Assembly: GCF_035271705.1 (NCBI RefSeq) | Contig: NZ_DATERI010000212.1 | Location: forward strand, 13,451 to 77,450 | Reading direction: 5' to 3' | Length of the DNA stretch: 64,000 bases | Source of the DNA: Buttiauxella sp035271705 | Lineage (GTDB): Bacteria; Pseudomonadota; Gammaproteobacteria; Enterobacterales; Enterobacteriaceae | Part shown: positions 1 to 8,825 of the stretch, piece by piece | How positions within the stretch are numbered: the first letter of the stretch is position 1 | How the letters are laid out: every line of letters begins with the position of its first letter | Position numbers and translations under genes: made by a program | The notes under the pieces: generated by a model | Databases searched by the model: none | What the model was told of the DNA's origin: nothing | Seen by the model: only the letters and a program-made list of their open reading frames with translations

Positions 1-21
1 GTTAACAGTCACCAGTGGTTC

Positions 22-44
22 AACCTGCCCGGAAAGGGCAGGTT
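22..44 (+). other. Intercistronic stem-loop upstream of hisQ
   Basis: Nine-base perfect inverted repeat (AACCTGCCC / GGGCAGGTT) with a five-base loop, just before hisQ. There is no T-run, so it is more likely an mRNA-stabilising or attenuating hairpin in the hisJ-hisQ spacer than a full terminator. The TAA at positions 3-5 may be the stop codon of an upstream hisJ, but too little of that gene is inside the window to confirm it. Confidence 0.6.
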
Positions 45-79
45 AGGTTTGTGCAGACACTGACGACAGGATACGCACC

Positions 80-766
80 ATGCTGTACGGTTTTTCTGAA
101 GTAATCTTTAAAGGGGCCATCGTCACGCTGGAATTGGCGCTAACCTCCGTCATCCTCTCCGTTATTATCGGTCTGGCCGGAGCAGGTGCTAAGTTATCCA
201 AAAACCGCCCGTTGGCCTTGTTGTTCGAAGGTTATACCACCTTAATTCGTGGTGTACCGGACCTGGTGTTGATGCTGCTGATTTTCTATGGCCTGCAAAT
301 GGCACTCAATTTATTAACCGACTCGCTGGGTGTCGGACAGTTTGATATCGACCCAATGGTCGCGGGTATCATTACGCTCGGCTTTATCTACGGCGCCTAT
401 TTTACCGAAACATTCCGTGGCGCATTCCTCGCTGTCCCACGCGGGCATATCGAAGCCGCAACCGCCTTTGGTTTTACCGGTTCTCAAATATTTCGCCGCA
501 TTCTGTTCCCGGCCATGATGCGCTTCGCGCTTCCGGGGATTGGTAACAACTGGCAGGTTATTTTAAAAGCAACCGCACTGGTTTCATTGTTAGGCCTGGA
601 AGATGTGGTGAAAGCCACGCAACTGGCCGGGAAAAGTACCTGGCAGCCATTCTACTTTGCGATTGTTGCCGGGATTATTTACCTGATCTTTACCACGGTA
701 TCGAACGGTGTTTTGCTCTGGCTTGAGCGCCGCTACTCGGTTGGTGTGAAGAGGGCTGAGCTATGA
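80..766 (+). CDS. hisQ: Histidine/lysine-arginine-ornithine ABC transporter permease HisQ
   Basis: One of the two inner-membrane permease subunits of the HisJQMP importer, which takes up histidine and, through ArgT, lysine, arginine and ornithine. The 228 residues equal the E. coli length. Several hydrophobic segments are visible (about 10-35, 60-80, 92-115, 185-215), and the cytoplasmic EAA loop that contacts the ATPase has EAA at 125-127 and its glycine at 131. The last four bases overlap the start of hisM (ATGA), indicating translational coupling in a hisQMP operon. The periplasmic binding-protein gene would lie just outside the window on the left. Identity is certain at family level and strong at orthologue level. 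Confidence 0.96.
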   Translation: MLYGFSEVIFKGAIVTLELALTSVILSVIIGLAGAGAKLSKNRPLALLFEGYTTLIRGVPDLVLMLLIFYGLQMALNLLTDSLGVGQFDIDPMVAGIITLGFIYGAYFTETFRGAFLAVPRGHIEAATAFGFTGSQIFRRILFPAMMRFALPGIGNNWQVILKATALVSLLGLEDVVKATQLAGKSTWQPFYFAIVAGIIYLIFTTVSNGVLLWLERRYSVGVKRAEL

Positions 767-1479
767 TCGAAATTATTCAGGAATACTGGAAAGCCCTGCT
801 GTGGACTGACGGATATCGCTTTACCGGAGTTGCTATCACGCTATGGCTGCTGATTTCCTCGGTGGTGATGGGCGGGATTATGGCGCTGTTCCTGGCGATT
901 GGCCGTGTATCGAGCAACAAGTTTATTGCTTTCCCCATCTGGTTGTTCACCTACATTTTCCGTGGTACGCCATTGTATGTGCAACTGCTGGTGTTCTACT
1001 CCGGCATGTACACGCTGGAAGTGGTGAAAGGCACCGTGTTACTCAATGAGTTTTTCCGCAGCGGCTTGAACTGTACCGTGCTGGCGCTGACGTTAAATAC
1101 CTGTGCCTATACTACCGAAATCTTTGCCGGGGCGATTCGCTCGGTGCCGCACGGTGAAATTGAAGCCGCTCGTGCTTACGGTTTCTCGCCATTCAAATTG
1201 TACCGTTGCATTATTTTGCCATCCGCGCTGCGTATCGCGCTGCCTGCGTACAGCAATGAAGTGATTTTGATGCTGCACTCCACGGCGCTGGCGTTTACTG
1301 CCACGGTACCTGATCTGTTGAAGATCGCCCGTGATATCAACTCCGCGACTTACCAACCGTTTACGGCGTTTGGCATCGCGGCGGTGTTATATCTGATTAT
1401 TTCTTACGTCCTGATAAGCCTGTTCCGCAAAGCCGAGCAGCGTTTTATGCAGCACGTTAAACCCAGTTCTTCGCACTGA
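763..1479 (+). CDS. hisM: Histidine/lysine-arginine-ornithine ABC transporter permease HisM
   Basis: Second permease subunit of the HisJQMP importer, pairing with HisQ to form the membrane channel. It has 238 residues with five or so membrane segments and a clear EAA loop (EAA at 134-136, conserved glycine at 140) followed by the family's arginine- and leucine-rich coupling helix. The start overlaps the hisQ stop by four bases and the stop lies nine bases before hisP, so the three genes form one transcription and translation unit. Length and sequence match E. coli HisM closely, and nothing in it looks damaged. Confidence 0.96.
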   Translation: MIEIIQEYWKALLWTDGYRFTGVAITLWLLISSVVMGGIMALFLAIGRVSSNKFIAFPIWLFTYIFRGTPLYVQLLVFYSGMYTLEVVKGTVLLNEFFRSGLNCTVLALTLNTCAYTTEIFAGAIRSVPHGEIEAARAYGFSPFKLYRCIILPSALRIALPAYSNEVILMLHSTALAFTATVPDLLKIARDINSATYQPFTAFGIAAVLYLIISYVLISLFRKAEQRFMQHVKPSSSH

Positions 1480-1488
1480 GTAATTCCC

Positions 1489-2262
1489 ATGGCTGAAAAT
1501 AAATTAAACGTTACTGATTTGCACAAACGCTACGGCGAACATGAAGTGCTTAAAGGGGTTTCTCTGCGTGCAAATGCGGGGGATGTGATTAGCATTATCG
1601 GGTCGTCTGGTTCAGGGAAAAGTACCTTCCTGCGCTGTATTAACTTCCTCGAGAAGCCAAGCGAAGGGACGATTGTGGTCAGCAACCAGAACATCAACCT
1701 GGTGCGCGACACTGACGGGCAGCTCAAAGTTGCTGACAAAAATCAGCTCCGTTTGCTGCGCACACGCTTGACGATGGTGTTCCAGCACTTCAACTTGTGG
1801 AGCCACATGACGGTGCTGGAAAACGTCATGGAAGCGCCGATTCAAGTGTTGGGCCTGAGTAAGCTCGAAGCGAAAGAGCGCGCTATTAAGTACCTGGCAA
1901 AAGTCGGCATCGATGAGCGCCAGCAGGCAAAATATCCGGTGCATCTTTCTGGTGGCCAACAGCAGCGTGTCTCTATTGCGCGTGCGCTTGCTATGGAACC
2001 AGAAGTGTTGCTGTTCGATGAACCGACTTCCGCGCTCGATCCAGAGCTTGTGGGTGAAGTGCTGCGTATTATGCAGAAGCTCGCTGAAGAGGGGAAAACC
2101 ATGGTGGTGGTGACACATGAAATGGATTTTGCGCGTCATGTTTCAAACCATGTGATCTTCTTGCATCAGGGTTTAATCGAGGAAGAAGGGACGCCAGCAG
2201 AGTTGTTTGGTAATCCGAAGAGTGCGCGTTTGCAGCAGTTTTTATCGGGTTCGCTGAAGTAG
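1489..2262 (+). CDS. hisP: Histidine transporter ATP-binding subunit HisP
   Basis: ATPase of the HisJQMP importer, hydrolysing ATP on the cytoplasmic face of the HisQ-HisM channel. The 257 residues carry every ABC landmark: Walker A GSSGSGKST at 38-46, Q-loop glutamine at 99, signature LSGGQ at 153-157, Walker B LLFDEPT at 174-180 and H-loop histidine at 210. The long insertion between Walker A and the Q-loop is typical of polar amino acid ABC ATPases. It is the last gene of the hisQMP unit, and no strong terminator is visible immediately after its stop codon. Confidence 0.97.
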   Translation: MAENKLNVTDLHKRYGEHEVLKGVSLRANAGDVISIIGSSGSGKSTFLRCINFLEKPSEGTIVVSNQNINLVRDTDGQLKVADKNQLRLLRTRLTMVFQHFNLWSHMTVLENVMEAPIQVLGLSKLEAKERAIKYLAKVGIDERQQAKYPVHLSGGQQQRVSIARALAMEPEVLLFDEPTSALDPELVGEVLRIMQKLAEEGKTMVVVTHEMDFARHVSNHVIFLHQGLIEEEGTPAELFGNPKSARLQQFLSGSLK

Positions 2263-2403
2263 CGATCCTTCGTCCACATCTCGCTCTGGCAAATTGTCAG
2301 GGCGAGAGCTGTAAGCCTTGTTAATTTTCCGTTCACCAAAGCGTTCTGCGTTCTCAAATACTTCTGCTAACGGTGAACGGAAAAACTGCACGACTGACAT
2401 ATG
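2242..2403 (-). CDS. Possible small protein, 53 residues, unrecognised
   Basis: An open frame opposite the hisP 3' end and the hisP-yfcH gap. From the ATG at 2403 it would encode 53 residues starting MSVVQFFRSPLAEVF and ending in a charged, arginine-rich tail, with amino acid use that looks protein-like rather than random. Against it: the ribosome binding site is weak, the last 20 bases are antisense to hisP, and I do not recognise a family. It could be the remnant of a longer gene. The gap otherwise shows nothing I can name. Confidence 0.25.
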   Translation of the reverse strand, partial: HMSVVQFFRSPLAEVFENAERFGERKINKAYSSRPDNLPERDVDEGSLLQRTR

Positions 2404-2503
2404 ACACTCTGGAAAATCGATGCGCTCCGACGTAATCACCAGCGTTAATCTATTTAAAGAGAACTTTCGGTGAGCGTTTCAGCATGAATTCTGCAAATTA
2501 ATA

Positions 2504-3397
2504 TCAACGCACCACATCCCCCAACGCTTCCTCCAAATCATACCAACGGAACCCAAACCCTGACTCTTCAAGCCGCTTAGGTAGCGCTCGTTGCCCGCCT
2601 AACACCAATACCGACGATTCCCCCATCATCATTTTGACCGCTGTCGCCGGGGCGCGCATAAACGCCGGGCGATTTAGCACATGGCCGAGAGCGTGAGAGA
2701 ACTGTTCGTTACGTACCGGATAAGGCGAAACCATATTAAACGGCCCACGCAGGTCATTATTCAGCAACCACAGAATACCGTTGACCATATCGTCGATATG
2801 AATCCAGGCCAGATATTGCCGACCGTCGCCCATCGGGCCACCCAGACCTAAGCGGAATAAAGGCAAAAGCTTCGCCAGAATCCCGCCTTTTGGTGCGAAA
2901 ACTACACCAGTACGCAGCAGGCAGACACGCGTCTGTTCGCTCTGCGCACCGCAGGCAATTTGTTCCCAGCGGGCGCAAAGTTTATGGGTAAATTCATTGT
3001 GCGGCGGTTCATCTTCGTTGACGACCACTTCGCCGAGATCGCCGTAGTAGCCTGCGGCAGAACCGGAGATAAGCACTGAAGGCGGTTTCTGGCTTGCTTT
3101 AAACATCTCCACCAGACGCTCGGTGATTTGCCAGCGGCTGTGACACAATCGCTGTTTTTGCGCCTCGGTCCAGCGTTTATCGGCAATCGGTTCGCCAGCC
3201 AGGTTGATAACCGCATCAAATCCATCAAGATTGGGATGCTCATTCAACCCTTTCCAGAAGGTCACTTTCGGATCAAAAAGTGCCCGGGCTTTATCGGGAT
3301 TTCGGGTAACGATGGTGACATCGTGCCCCAATACCAGCAAGCGTGGCACCAGATGGCTGCCTATCAGTCCTGTTCCACCGGTAATCAGTATCTGCAT
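2504..3397 (-). CDS. yfcH: NAD(P)-binding epimerase-like protein YfcH
   Basis: Member of the extended short-chain dehydrogenase/epimerase superfamily (SDR39U1/YfcH type), with no firmly established substrate. The 297 residues equal the E. coli length. The N-terminus has the Rossmann dinucleotide signature TGGTGLIG at 6-13, the middle has a Tyr-rich SGSAAGYYG segment in the position of the catalytic serine/tyrosine, and the C-terminus is the small domain found only in this subfamily. It lies downstream of folX on the same strand, 15 bases away, so the two are probably co-transcribed. Function is inferred from fold only. Confidence 0.93.
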   Translation of the reverse strand: MQILITGGTGLIGSHLVPRLLVLGHDVTIVTRNPDKARALFDPKVTFWKGLNEHPNLDGFDAVINLAGEPIADKRWTEAQKQRLCHSRWQITERLVEMFKASQKPPSVLISGSAAGYYGDLGEVVVNEDEPPHNEFTHKLCARWEQIACGAQSEQTRVCLLRTGVVFAPKGGILAKLLPLFRLGLGGPMGDGRQYLAWIHIDDMVNGILWLLNNDLRGPFNMVSPYPVRNEQFSHALGHVLNRPAFMRAPATAVKMMMGESSVLVLGGQRALPKRLEESGFGFRWYDLEEALGDVVR

Positions 3398-3412
3398 GGT
3401 CGTCTCCAGCTT

Positions 3413-3787
3413 TTACGCCTGGCGACGCCAACTCATCGTCATAGATACCGAGTCGGCATAACGCAGTGCGTGAAGTTTATCGATTTCTACTTCAGCATAA
3501 GATACCCAAGGATGGTCGCATGCGATGTCGAGCACATCCTGAGTTAATTTTTCCAGTAATGAGAAACGATTATTCTCAACCAACTGGATGATTTGCTTGG
3601 TGATGGTGCGATAGTTCAGCGCATCGTTGATGTCTTCACTGGCGCGAGCTTTGGCAGCCGGGTAATGAATCGCAACGTTAATAACGATGTCCTGGCGATT
3701 GGTTATTTCTTCTTCCTTGATGCCAATAAAAGTGCGCAGGCGTAAGTTTTTGATTCGAATAATCGCGTCGGGTTGTAGGGATGACAT
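3413..3787 (-). CDS. folX: Dihydroneopterin triphosphate 2'-epimerase FolX
   Basis: Epimerises dihydroneopterin triphosphate to the monapterin form, at the start of tetrahydromonapterin synthesis, in the cytoplasm. The protein is of the FolB/FolX tunnelling fold, 124 residues against about 120 in E. coli, with the conserved IRIKNLRLRTFIGI N-terminus (about 10-23) and a catalytic-region lysine in LLEKLTQDVLD. It resembles FolX rather than FolB throughout. An AGGAAG ribosome binding site precedes the start at 3787. Its neighbour yfcH follows on the same strand. Confidence 0.95.
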   Translation of the reverse strand: MSSLQPDAIIRIKNLRLRTFIGIKEEEITNRQDIVINVAIHYPAAKARASEDINDALNYRTITKQIIQLVENNRFSLLEKLTQDVLDIACDHPWVSYAEVEIDKLHALRYADSVSMTMSWRRQA

Positions 3788-3878
3788 TGCAGGTTTCTTC
3801 CTTCTAGTAATCTAGTAATTTTCAGCCCTAGAATACATGAGGAAAAACGTAGCGCCCATAGTGGGCGCATTGATTGGT

Positions 3879-4508
3879 TTAACTATTCTGTGCTTGCTCG
3901 TAAGCGCGTTCCGTTGCCGGGCGAGAATGGATGCGCTCAAACCAGTTCTGCACCGCGGGGAAACTCGCCAGATTGATACGCTGGCGCTCATGAGAAACCG
4001 TCCACGGATAAGTGGCGATATCGGCAATGCTGTATTCATTACCGCCCAGCCACGGGGTTTTCTCTAGCTGTTTGTTGAGTACGCCATAAAGACGTTGCGT
4101 TTCCACCTGATAACGCTCAATGGCGTAGGGAATAGGTTGGGGGGCGAAGTGATTGAAGTGATGATTCTGCCCGAGCATGGGGCCAAACCCGCCGACTTGC
4201 CAGAACAGCCATTGCAGTGTGTGGGCGCGTTCACGCAAATCTTTGCTTAATAGCTCGTTGGTCTTATCAGCCAGATAAAGCAAGATTTCACCCGATTCAA
4301 ACAAGCTCAACGGGCCACCCCCATCGGCAGGATGTTGGTCGATAATCGCTGGGATTTTATTGTTCGGGGAAATCGCCAAAAAGGCAGGCTGAAACTGATC
4401 TCCTTTGCCAATATCAATACGGTGAATGGTGTAGTCCAGACCTGCCTCTTCCAGAAACAGCGTGATTTTGTGGCCGTTTGGTGTGGGTGCGTAGTAAAGG
4501 TCGATCAT
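3879..4508 (-). CDS. yfcG: GST-like disulfide-bond oxidoreductase YfcG
   Basis: Glutathione-transferase-fold protein of the Nu class; the E. coli homologue reduces disulfides using bound glutathione rather than conjugating it. The 209 residues show an N-terminal thioredoxin fold with Thr9 and Asn11 in the glutathione-contacting loop (no catalytic cysteine, as in YfcG), the cis-proline motif NKIPAI at 50-55, and an all-helical C-terminal domain. The C-terminus is about six residues shorter than the E. coli protein, in a region that is poorly conserved. It is divergently arranged with yfcF, another GST-fold gene, across a 150-base gap. Confidence 0.93.
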   Translation of the reverse strand: MIDLYYAPTPNGHKITLFLEEAGLDYTIHRIDIGKGDQFQPAFLAISPNNKIPAIIDQHPADGGGPLSLFESGEILLYLADKTNELLSKDLRERAHTLQWLFWQVGGFGPMLGQNHHFNHFAPQPIPYAIERYQVETQRLYGVLNKQLEKTPWLGGNEYSIADIATYPWTVSHERQRINLASFPAVQNWFERIHSRPATERAYEQAQNS

Positions 4509-4658
4509 CTCATTGCCATCCTGATATCAGTTTTTTCATAAACCTATGCAGTATAGACTTTTTGATGAATTTGCTGGGCAGATGAGTTTTGCTCAAGTGA
4601 CAACCGCCATTTTCCGCTATATGTTCAATATCCTGGATGCTTGAATTATGGGGATATT

Positions 4659-5303
4659 ATGAGCCAGCCGACAATAACACTTTGGTCCGATAGCCACTAC
4701 TTTAGCCCTTACGTGATGTCTGTTTACGTTGCTCTGAAAGAGAAAGGCCTTAACTTTACGTTACAAACTATAGACCTGAATGCCGGGCAAAATCGGCAGC
4801 CGGGCTGGAAAGGGTATGACCTCACGCGCCGAGTCCCGGTCATTGCAGTCGATGACTTTTTGTTAAGCGAATCCTCCGCTATTACTGAATATCTCGATGA
4901 GCGTTTTGCCCCGCCGACGTGGGAACGAATCTACCCACATGACTTAGAAAAACGAGCACGGGCCAGACAAATTCAGGCATGGATCCGCAGTGATTTGATG
5001 CCGATTCGCGAAGAGCGTTCAACCGACGTGGTTTTTGCAGGGGCAAAGAAGCCACCGCTGACAGAAAAGGGGCAGGCTACTGCACAAAAGCTTCTGGATA
5101 CCGTCGAAGGTTTGTTGCCACTCGGCCAGCAAAATTTGTTTGGTGAATGGTCTATCGCAGACACGGACCTGGCATTGATGCTAAATCGTTTGATCCTCAA
5201 TGGCGATGAGGTCCCTGAGCGCTTACAAGAATACGCAGATTTCCAATGGCAGCGGGCTTCAGTTCAACGTTTTCTGGCACTTTCGGCAAAGCATTCTGGC
5301 TGA
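4659..5303 (+). CDS. yfcF: Glutathione S-transferase YfcF
   Basis: Small soluble glutathione transferase; the E. coli protein has glutathione-dependent peroxidase/transferase activity and is linked to oxidative stress. From the ATG at 4659 the product is 214 residues, the family length, starting MSQPTITLWSD. A TTG six codons upstream is also open, but the GGGGA at 4650-4654 suits 4659. The thioredoxin fold has TRRVPV in the cis-proline position and SESSA for the glutathione carboxylate, followed by a helical C-terminal domain. It lies 56 bases before yfcE on the same strand. Confidence 0.93.
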   Translation: MSQPTITLWSDSHYFSPYVMSVYVALKEKGLNFTLQTIDLNAGQNRQPGWKGYDLTRRVPVIAVDDFLLSESSAITEYLDERFAPPTWERIYPHDLEKRARARQIQAWIRSDLMPIREERSTDVVFAGAKKPPLTEKGQATAQKLLDTVEGLLPLGQQNLFGEWSIADTDLALMLNRLILNGDEVPERLQEYADFQWQRASVQRFLALSAKHSG

Positions 5304-5359
5304 TTCGCCCCATAATTCGTTATGATTAATTCGCTGATCATTAACAGGGATAGGGTTTT

Positions 5360-5911
5360 ATGAAGCTGATGTTTGCCTCGGATATTCATGGTTCGCTACC
5401 CGCTACAGAGCAAGTGCTGGCGCACTTTGAACGTAGCGGCGCTAAATGGCTGATATTACTGGGGGATGTGTTAAATCACGGGCCGCGTAATGCGTTACCG
5501 GCAGGTTATAACCCCGGAGCGGTTGCGGAGCGGTTTAACAGCATTGCAGATAAAATTATTGCGGTACGCGGGAACTGTGACAGCGAAGTCGATCAGATGC
5601 TGCTACATTTTCCAATTACAGCACCCTGGCAACAGATTTTAATGGCTGACCAGCGTTTATTTGTCACCCATGGCCATTTGTTTAACCCTGACAACCTGCC
5701 TCCGCTGGCAGAAAATGACGTGCTGGTTTTTGGCCATACTCATCTGCCATTGGCTGAAAAACAAGACACGGTATATCTGTTCAATCCTGGTTCGGTAAGT
5801 ATCCCAAAAGGGGGGTTCGAACCGAGCTATGGCATGCTAAACGATGGTGTTCTGAGCGTTCATGCATTGAATAACGATGGGGTTATTGCACAGCTTGAGA
5901 TTACCCCGTAA
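5360..5911 (+). CDS. yfcE: Metallophosphodiesterase YfcE
   Basis: Binuclear-metal phosphodiesterase of the calcineurin-like superfamily; E. coli YfcE hydrolyses artificial phosphodiesters with Mn2+ and its natural substrate is uncertain. All metal-ligand motifs are present in 183 residues: D8-x-H10, GD at 35-36, GNCD with Asn72, H104 and H106 in THGH, and GHTH at 125-128. The gene starts at a good ribosome binding site and its stop is followed 15 bases later by a degenerate ERIC fragment that separates it from yfcD. Confidence 0.95.
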   Translation: MKLMFASDIHGSLPATEQVLAHFERSGAKWLILLGDVLNHGPRNALPAGYNPGAVAERFNSIADKIIAVRGNCDSEVDQMLLHFPITAPWQQILMADQRLFVTHGHLFNPDNLPPLAENDVLVFGHTHLPLAEKQDTVYLFNPGSVSIPKGGFEPSYGMLNDGVLSVHALNNDGVIAQLEITP

Positions 5912-5925
5912 CTTACCATAAAAAT

Positions 5926-5985
5926 TAGACCCGTTAGCATCCGAGTTGCAGCCAACACCCCTGCTGCTTGAAGGATGGCGGTATA
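5926..5985 (+). repeat. Internally deleted ERIC element (about 60 bp)
   Basis: The left part resembles one ERIC terminus (TACCC-like start, then CCGAGTTGCAG) and the right part the other terminus (GCCAACACCCCTGC, then a decayed CTTGAAGTATGACGGGTATA), with the usual central half missing. This is what a deletion inside a normal 126-base ERIC would leave. It lies between yfcE and yfcD. Confidence 0.7.
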
Positions 5986-6027
5986 ACCGATTACGCGCCA
6001 AAGAGCGCCCTGAATAAGGTTTCCCTG

Positions 6028-6573
6028 ATGGTGGAACAGCGTCATTTTGGTGGCACGGAATGGGTAGACATTGTCAGTGAAGACAATGAAGTGATCGCGC
6101 AAGCAAGCCGCGAGCAAATGCGTGCACAGCGTTTGCGTCATCGTGCGACTTATATTGTTGTTCATGACGGTATGGGTAAGATTTTGGTACAGCGCCGCAC
6201 TGAAATTAAAGATTTTATGCCTGGTATGTTAGATGCCACCGCGGGTGGAGTGGTTCAGGCCGACGAGCAACTGCTGGATTCTGCACGCCGCGAGGCTGAA
6301 GAAGAGCTGGGGATTGCTGGTGTACCTTTTGCTGAGCACGGGCAGTTCTATTTTGAAGATACCCACTGCCGGGTGTGGGGAAGCCTGTTTAGCTGCGTTT
6401 CTCATGGCCCGTTTGCTTTGCAGGAAGAAGAAGTCAGCGAAGTTTGCTGGATGTCTCCAGAAGAGATTACCGCTCGCTGTGACGACTTCACGCCAGATTC
6501 GTTAAAAGCACTGGCATTGTGGATGACCCGCAACGCTAAAAATGAATCCCAGTACACTGCTGCTGCGGAGTAA
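6028..6573 (+). CDS. yfcD: Nudix hydrolase YfcD
   Basis: Nudix-family pyrophosphohydrolase of the isopentenyl-diphosphate-isomerase-like branch; the physiological substrate is not known. From the ATG at 6028 it is 181 residues, against 180 in E. coli. The start is chosen because AAGG at 6016-6019 sits eight bases away; an in-frame upstream TTG lies inside the ERIC remnant and would add 20 residues not seen in the family. The Nudix box is complete: glycine 74, glutamate 80, then REAEEELGI at 88-96. A bidirectional terminator follows the gene. yfcC, which separates yfcD from pta in E. coli, is absent here. Confidence 0.94.
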   Translation: MVEQRHFGGTEWVDIVSEDNEVIAQASREQMRAQRLRHRATYIVVHDGMGKILVQRRTEIKDFMPGMLDATAGGVVQADEQLLDSARREAEEELGIAGVPFAEHGQFYFEDTHCRVWGSLFSCVSHGPFALQEEEVSEVCWMSPEEITARCDDFTPDSLKALALWMTRNAKNESQYTAAAE

Positions 6574-6620
6574 TTCATTCTGTTTTCGCGGTCTCGTCGT
6601 TATTTCCGGGACACGCTAAT

Positions 6621-6652
6621 AAAAAAGGCCGCATATCAATGCGGCCTTTTTG
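6621..6652. terminator. Bidirectional rho-independent terminator between yfcD and pta
   Basis: GGCCGCAT / ATGCGGCC stem with a short loop, flanked by an A-run on the left and a T-run on the right, so it can stop transcription from both convergent genes. Confidence 0.92.
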
Positions 6653-6666
6653 CTTCTCAGAAAAAA

Positions 6667-8808
6667 TTAATCTTGTTGAGAAGACTGAATCGCAGTCAGC
6701 GCGATGGTGTAAACGATATCGTCTACCAGTGCGCCACGAGACAAGTCGTTAACGGGTTTACGCATACCTTGCAGCATTGGCCCGATGGAGATCAGGTCAG
6801 CTGAACGCTGTACCGCTTTATACGTGGTGTTACCGGTGTTCAGGTCTGGGAAGATGAACACGGTAGCACGGCCCGCAACCGGTGAGTTTGGTGCTTTGGA
6901 CTTGGCAACGTCAGCCATAACCGCGGCGTCATACTGCAACGGACCATCGATAACCAGGTCAGGACGTTTTTCCTTAGCGATACGAGTGGCTTCACGCACT
7001 TTTTCAACATCACTACCCGCACCAGAAGTCCCGGTGGAGTAGGACAGCATCGCAACGCGCGGGTCGATACCGAATGCAGCAGCGGAATCCGCAGACTGAA
7101 TAGCGATTTCTGCCAGTTGTTCAGCAGTTGGATCTGGGTTGATCGCGCAGTCACCGTAAACATAAACCTGTTCTGGCAGCAGCATGAAGAACACAGAAGA
7201 AACCAAAGAGCTACCTGGTGCAGTTTTGATAAGCTGCAACGGAGGACGAATAGTGTTTGCGGTGGTGTGAACTGCACCGGAAACCAGGCCGTCAACTTCG
7301 TCTTGCTCAAGCATCAAAGTACCCAGCATAACGTTGTCTTCCAGTTGCTCGCGAGCGACGGCTTCGGTCATGCCTTTGCTCTTACGCAGCTCAACCAAGC
7401 GAGCAACGTAACTTTCGCGAACCACTTCTGGATCAACGATTTCGATGCCTGCGCTCAGTTCAACGCCTTGCGCTGCTGCAACACGGGTGATTTCATCCGG
7501 GTTACCCAACAGGACGCAAGTTGCGATACCACGTTCAGCACAAATCGCGGCTGCTTTAACAGTACGCGGTTCGTCGCCTTCTGGCAGCACAACACGTTTA
7601 CCGGCTTTACGAGCCAGTTCGGTGAGCTGATAGCGGAACGCTGGAGGAGACAGACGACGGCTACGCTCAGAGGTCGCAGTCAGAGATTCGATCCAGTCTG
7701 CATCAATGTGGCTTGCCACATATTCCTGCACTTTTTCGATACGCTGATGGTCGTCAGTTGGGACTTCCAGGTTGAAGCTTTGCAGGCTCAGAGAAGTCTG
7801 CCAGGTGTTGGTATCAACCATGAACAGCGGCAGGCCAGTGGCGAATGCGCGCTCACACAGTTTGGTCACGCGTGGGTCCATTTCGTAACCACCGGTCAGC
7901 AGAACGGCACCGACGTCGACACCGTTCATTGCGGCCAGGCACGCTGCAACCAGCACGTCTGGACGGTCTGCGGAAGTCACCAGCAGAGAACCTGGGCGGA
8001 AGTGTTCCAGCATGTGCGGAATGCTGCGCGCACAGAAAGTGACAGACTTCACACGACGAGTTTTGATATCGCCTTCGTTGATGATGGTTGCGTTCAGGTG
8101 ACGCGCCATATCAATTGCGCGAGTTGCGATCAGGTCGAAACTCCACGGCACACAACCCAGAACTGGCAGCGGGCTGTCAGCAAACAATTGTTTAGGATCG
8201 ATGTTTGCGATGCTCGCTTTATTGGAGTCATCGAAAATCTCGGACAGGTCAGGGCGGGTACGGCCTTGTTCATCCACTGGGGCATTCAGTTTGTTAATGA
8301 TAACGCCAGTGATGTTGGTATTTTTGCTGCCACCGAAGCTGCTACGAGCCAGTTCGATACGTTCTTTCATCTGCTCTGGAGAGTTGTTACCCAAAGACAT
8401 AACGAAGACGATTTCAGCGTTCAGCGTTTTAGCAATTTCGTAGTTCAGAGCCTGCGCAAACTGATGCTTGCGAGTAGGAACCAAGCCTTCAACCAGTACC
8501 ACTTCAGCGTCTTTGCTGCTGGCGTGGTAATTAGCGATGATTTCTTCCATCAGCGCATCTTGTTGGTTGCTGGATAACAGCGTCTCAACGTGGTGCATGT
8601 GCAGCGGTTCAGCCGTCGGGATGCTGGAGTTTGCACGAACAATACTGGTGGTTTGATCAGGAGCATCGTCACCGGTACGCGGTTGGGCGATAGGTTTGAA
8701 AACGCTAAGGCGAACGCCTTTTTGTTCCATAGCACGGATAACACCCAGGCTGACGCTAGTCAGGCCGACGCTAGTTCCGGTAGGGATCAGCATAATAGTA
8801 CGGGACAC
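6667..8808 (-). CDS. pta: Phosphate acetyltransferase Pta
   Basis: Converts acetyl-CoA and phosphate to acetyl phosphate and CoA, the first step of acetate production. The product is 713 residues, against 714 in E. coli. I place the start at the GTG at 8808 (VSRTIML..., as in E. coli), with AGAGG seven or so bases upstream; an upstream ATG at 8865 would add 19 residues encoded by an ERIC element and is not credible. The N-terminal third is a P-loop-like domain (PTGTSVGLTS), the middle a DRTGG regulatory domain, and the C-terminal half (about 390-713) the catalytic PTA domain. It lies downstream of ackA, with a 193-base spacer holding an ERIC and a hairpin. Confidence 0.96.
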   Translation of the reverse strand: MSRTIMLIPTGTSVGLTSVSLGVIRAMEQKGVRLSVFKPIAQPRTGDDAPDQTTSIVRANSSIPTAEPLHMHHVETLLSSNQQDALMEEIIANYHASSKDAEVVLVEGLVPTRKHQFAQALNYEIAKTLNAEIVFVMSLGNNSPEQMKERIELARSSFGGSKNTNITGVIINKLNAPVDEQGRTRPDLSEIFDDSNKASIANIDPKQLFADSPLPVLGCVPWSFDLIATRAIDMARHLNATIINEGDIKTRRVKSVTFCARSIPHMLEHFRPGSLLVTSADRPDVLVAACLAAMNGVDVGAVLLTGGYEMDPRVTKLCERAFATGLPLFMVDTNTWQTSLSLQSFNLEVPTDDHQRIEKVQEYVASHIDADWIESLTATSERSRRLSPPAFRYQLTELARKAGKRVVLPEGDEPRTVKAAAICAERGIATCVLLGNPDEITRVAAAQGVELSAGIEIVDPEVVRESYVARLVELRKSKGMTEAVAREQLEDNVMLGTLMLEQDEVDGLVSGAVHTTANTIRPPLQLIKTAPGSSLVSSVFFMLLPEQVYVYGDCAINPDPTAEQLAEIAIQSADSAAAFGIDPRVAMLSYSTGTSGAGSDVEKVREATRIAKEKRPDLVIDGPLQYDAAVMADVAKSKAPNSPVAGRATVFIFPDLNTGNTTYKAVQRSADLISIGPMLQGMRKPVNDLSRGALVDDIVYTIALTAIQSSQQD

Positions 8809-8825
8809 GGTATAACCTCTTTGTA

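Noticed and set aside
7117..8577. A 486-codon open frame antisense to pta
   Set aside because: It is the mirror of a highly expressed, codon-biased gene. The translation is rich in Cys, His, Phe and Gln with no recognisable domain, and pta itself is certain.
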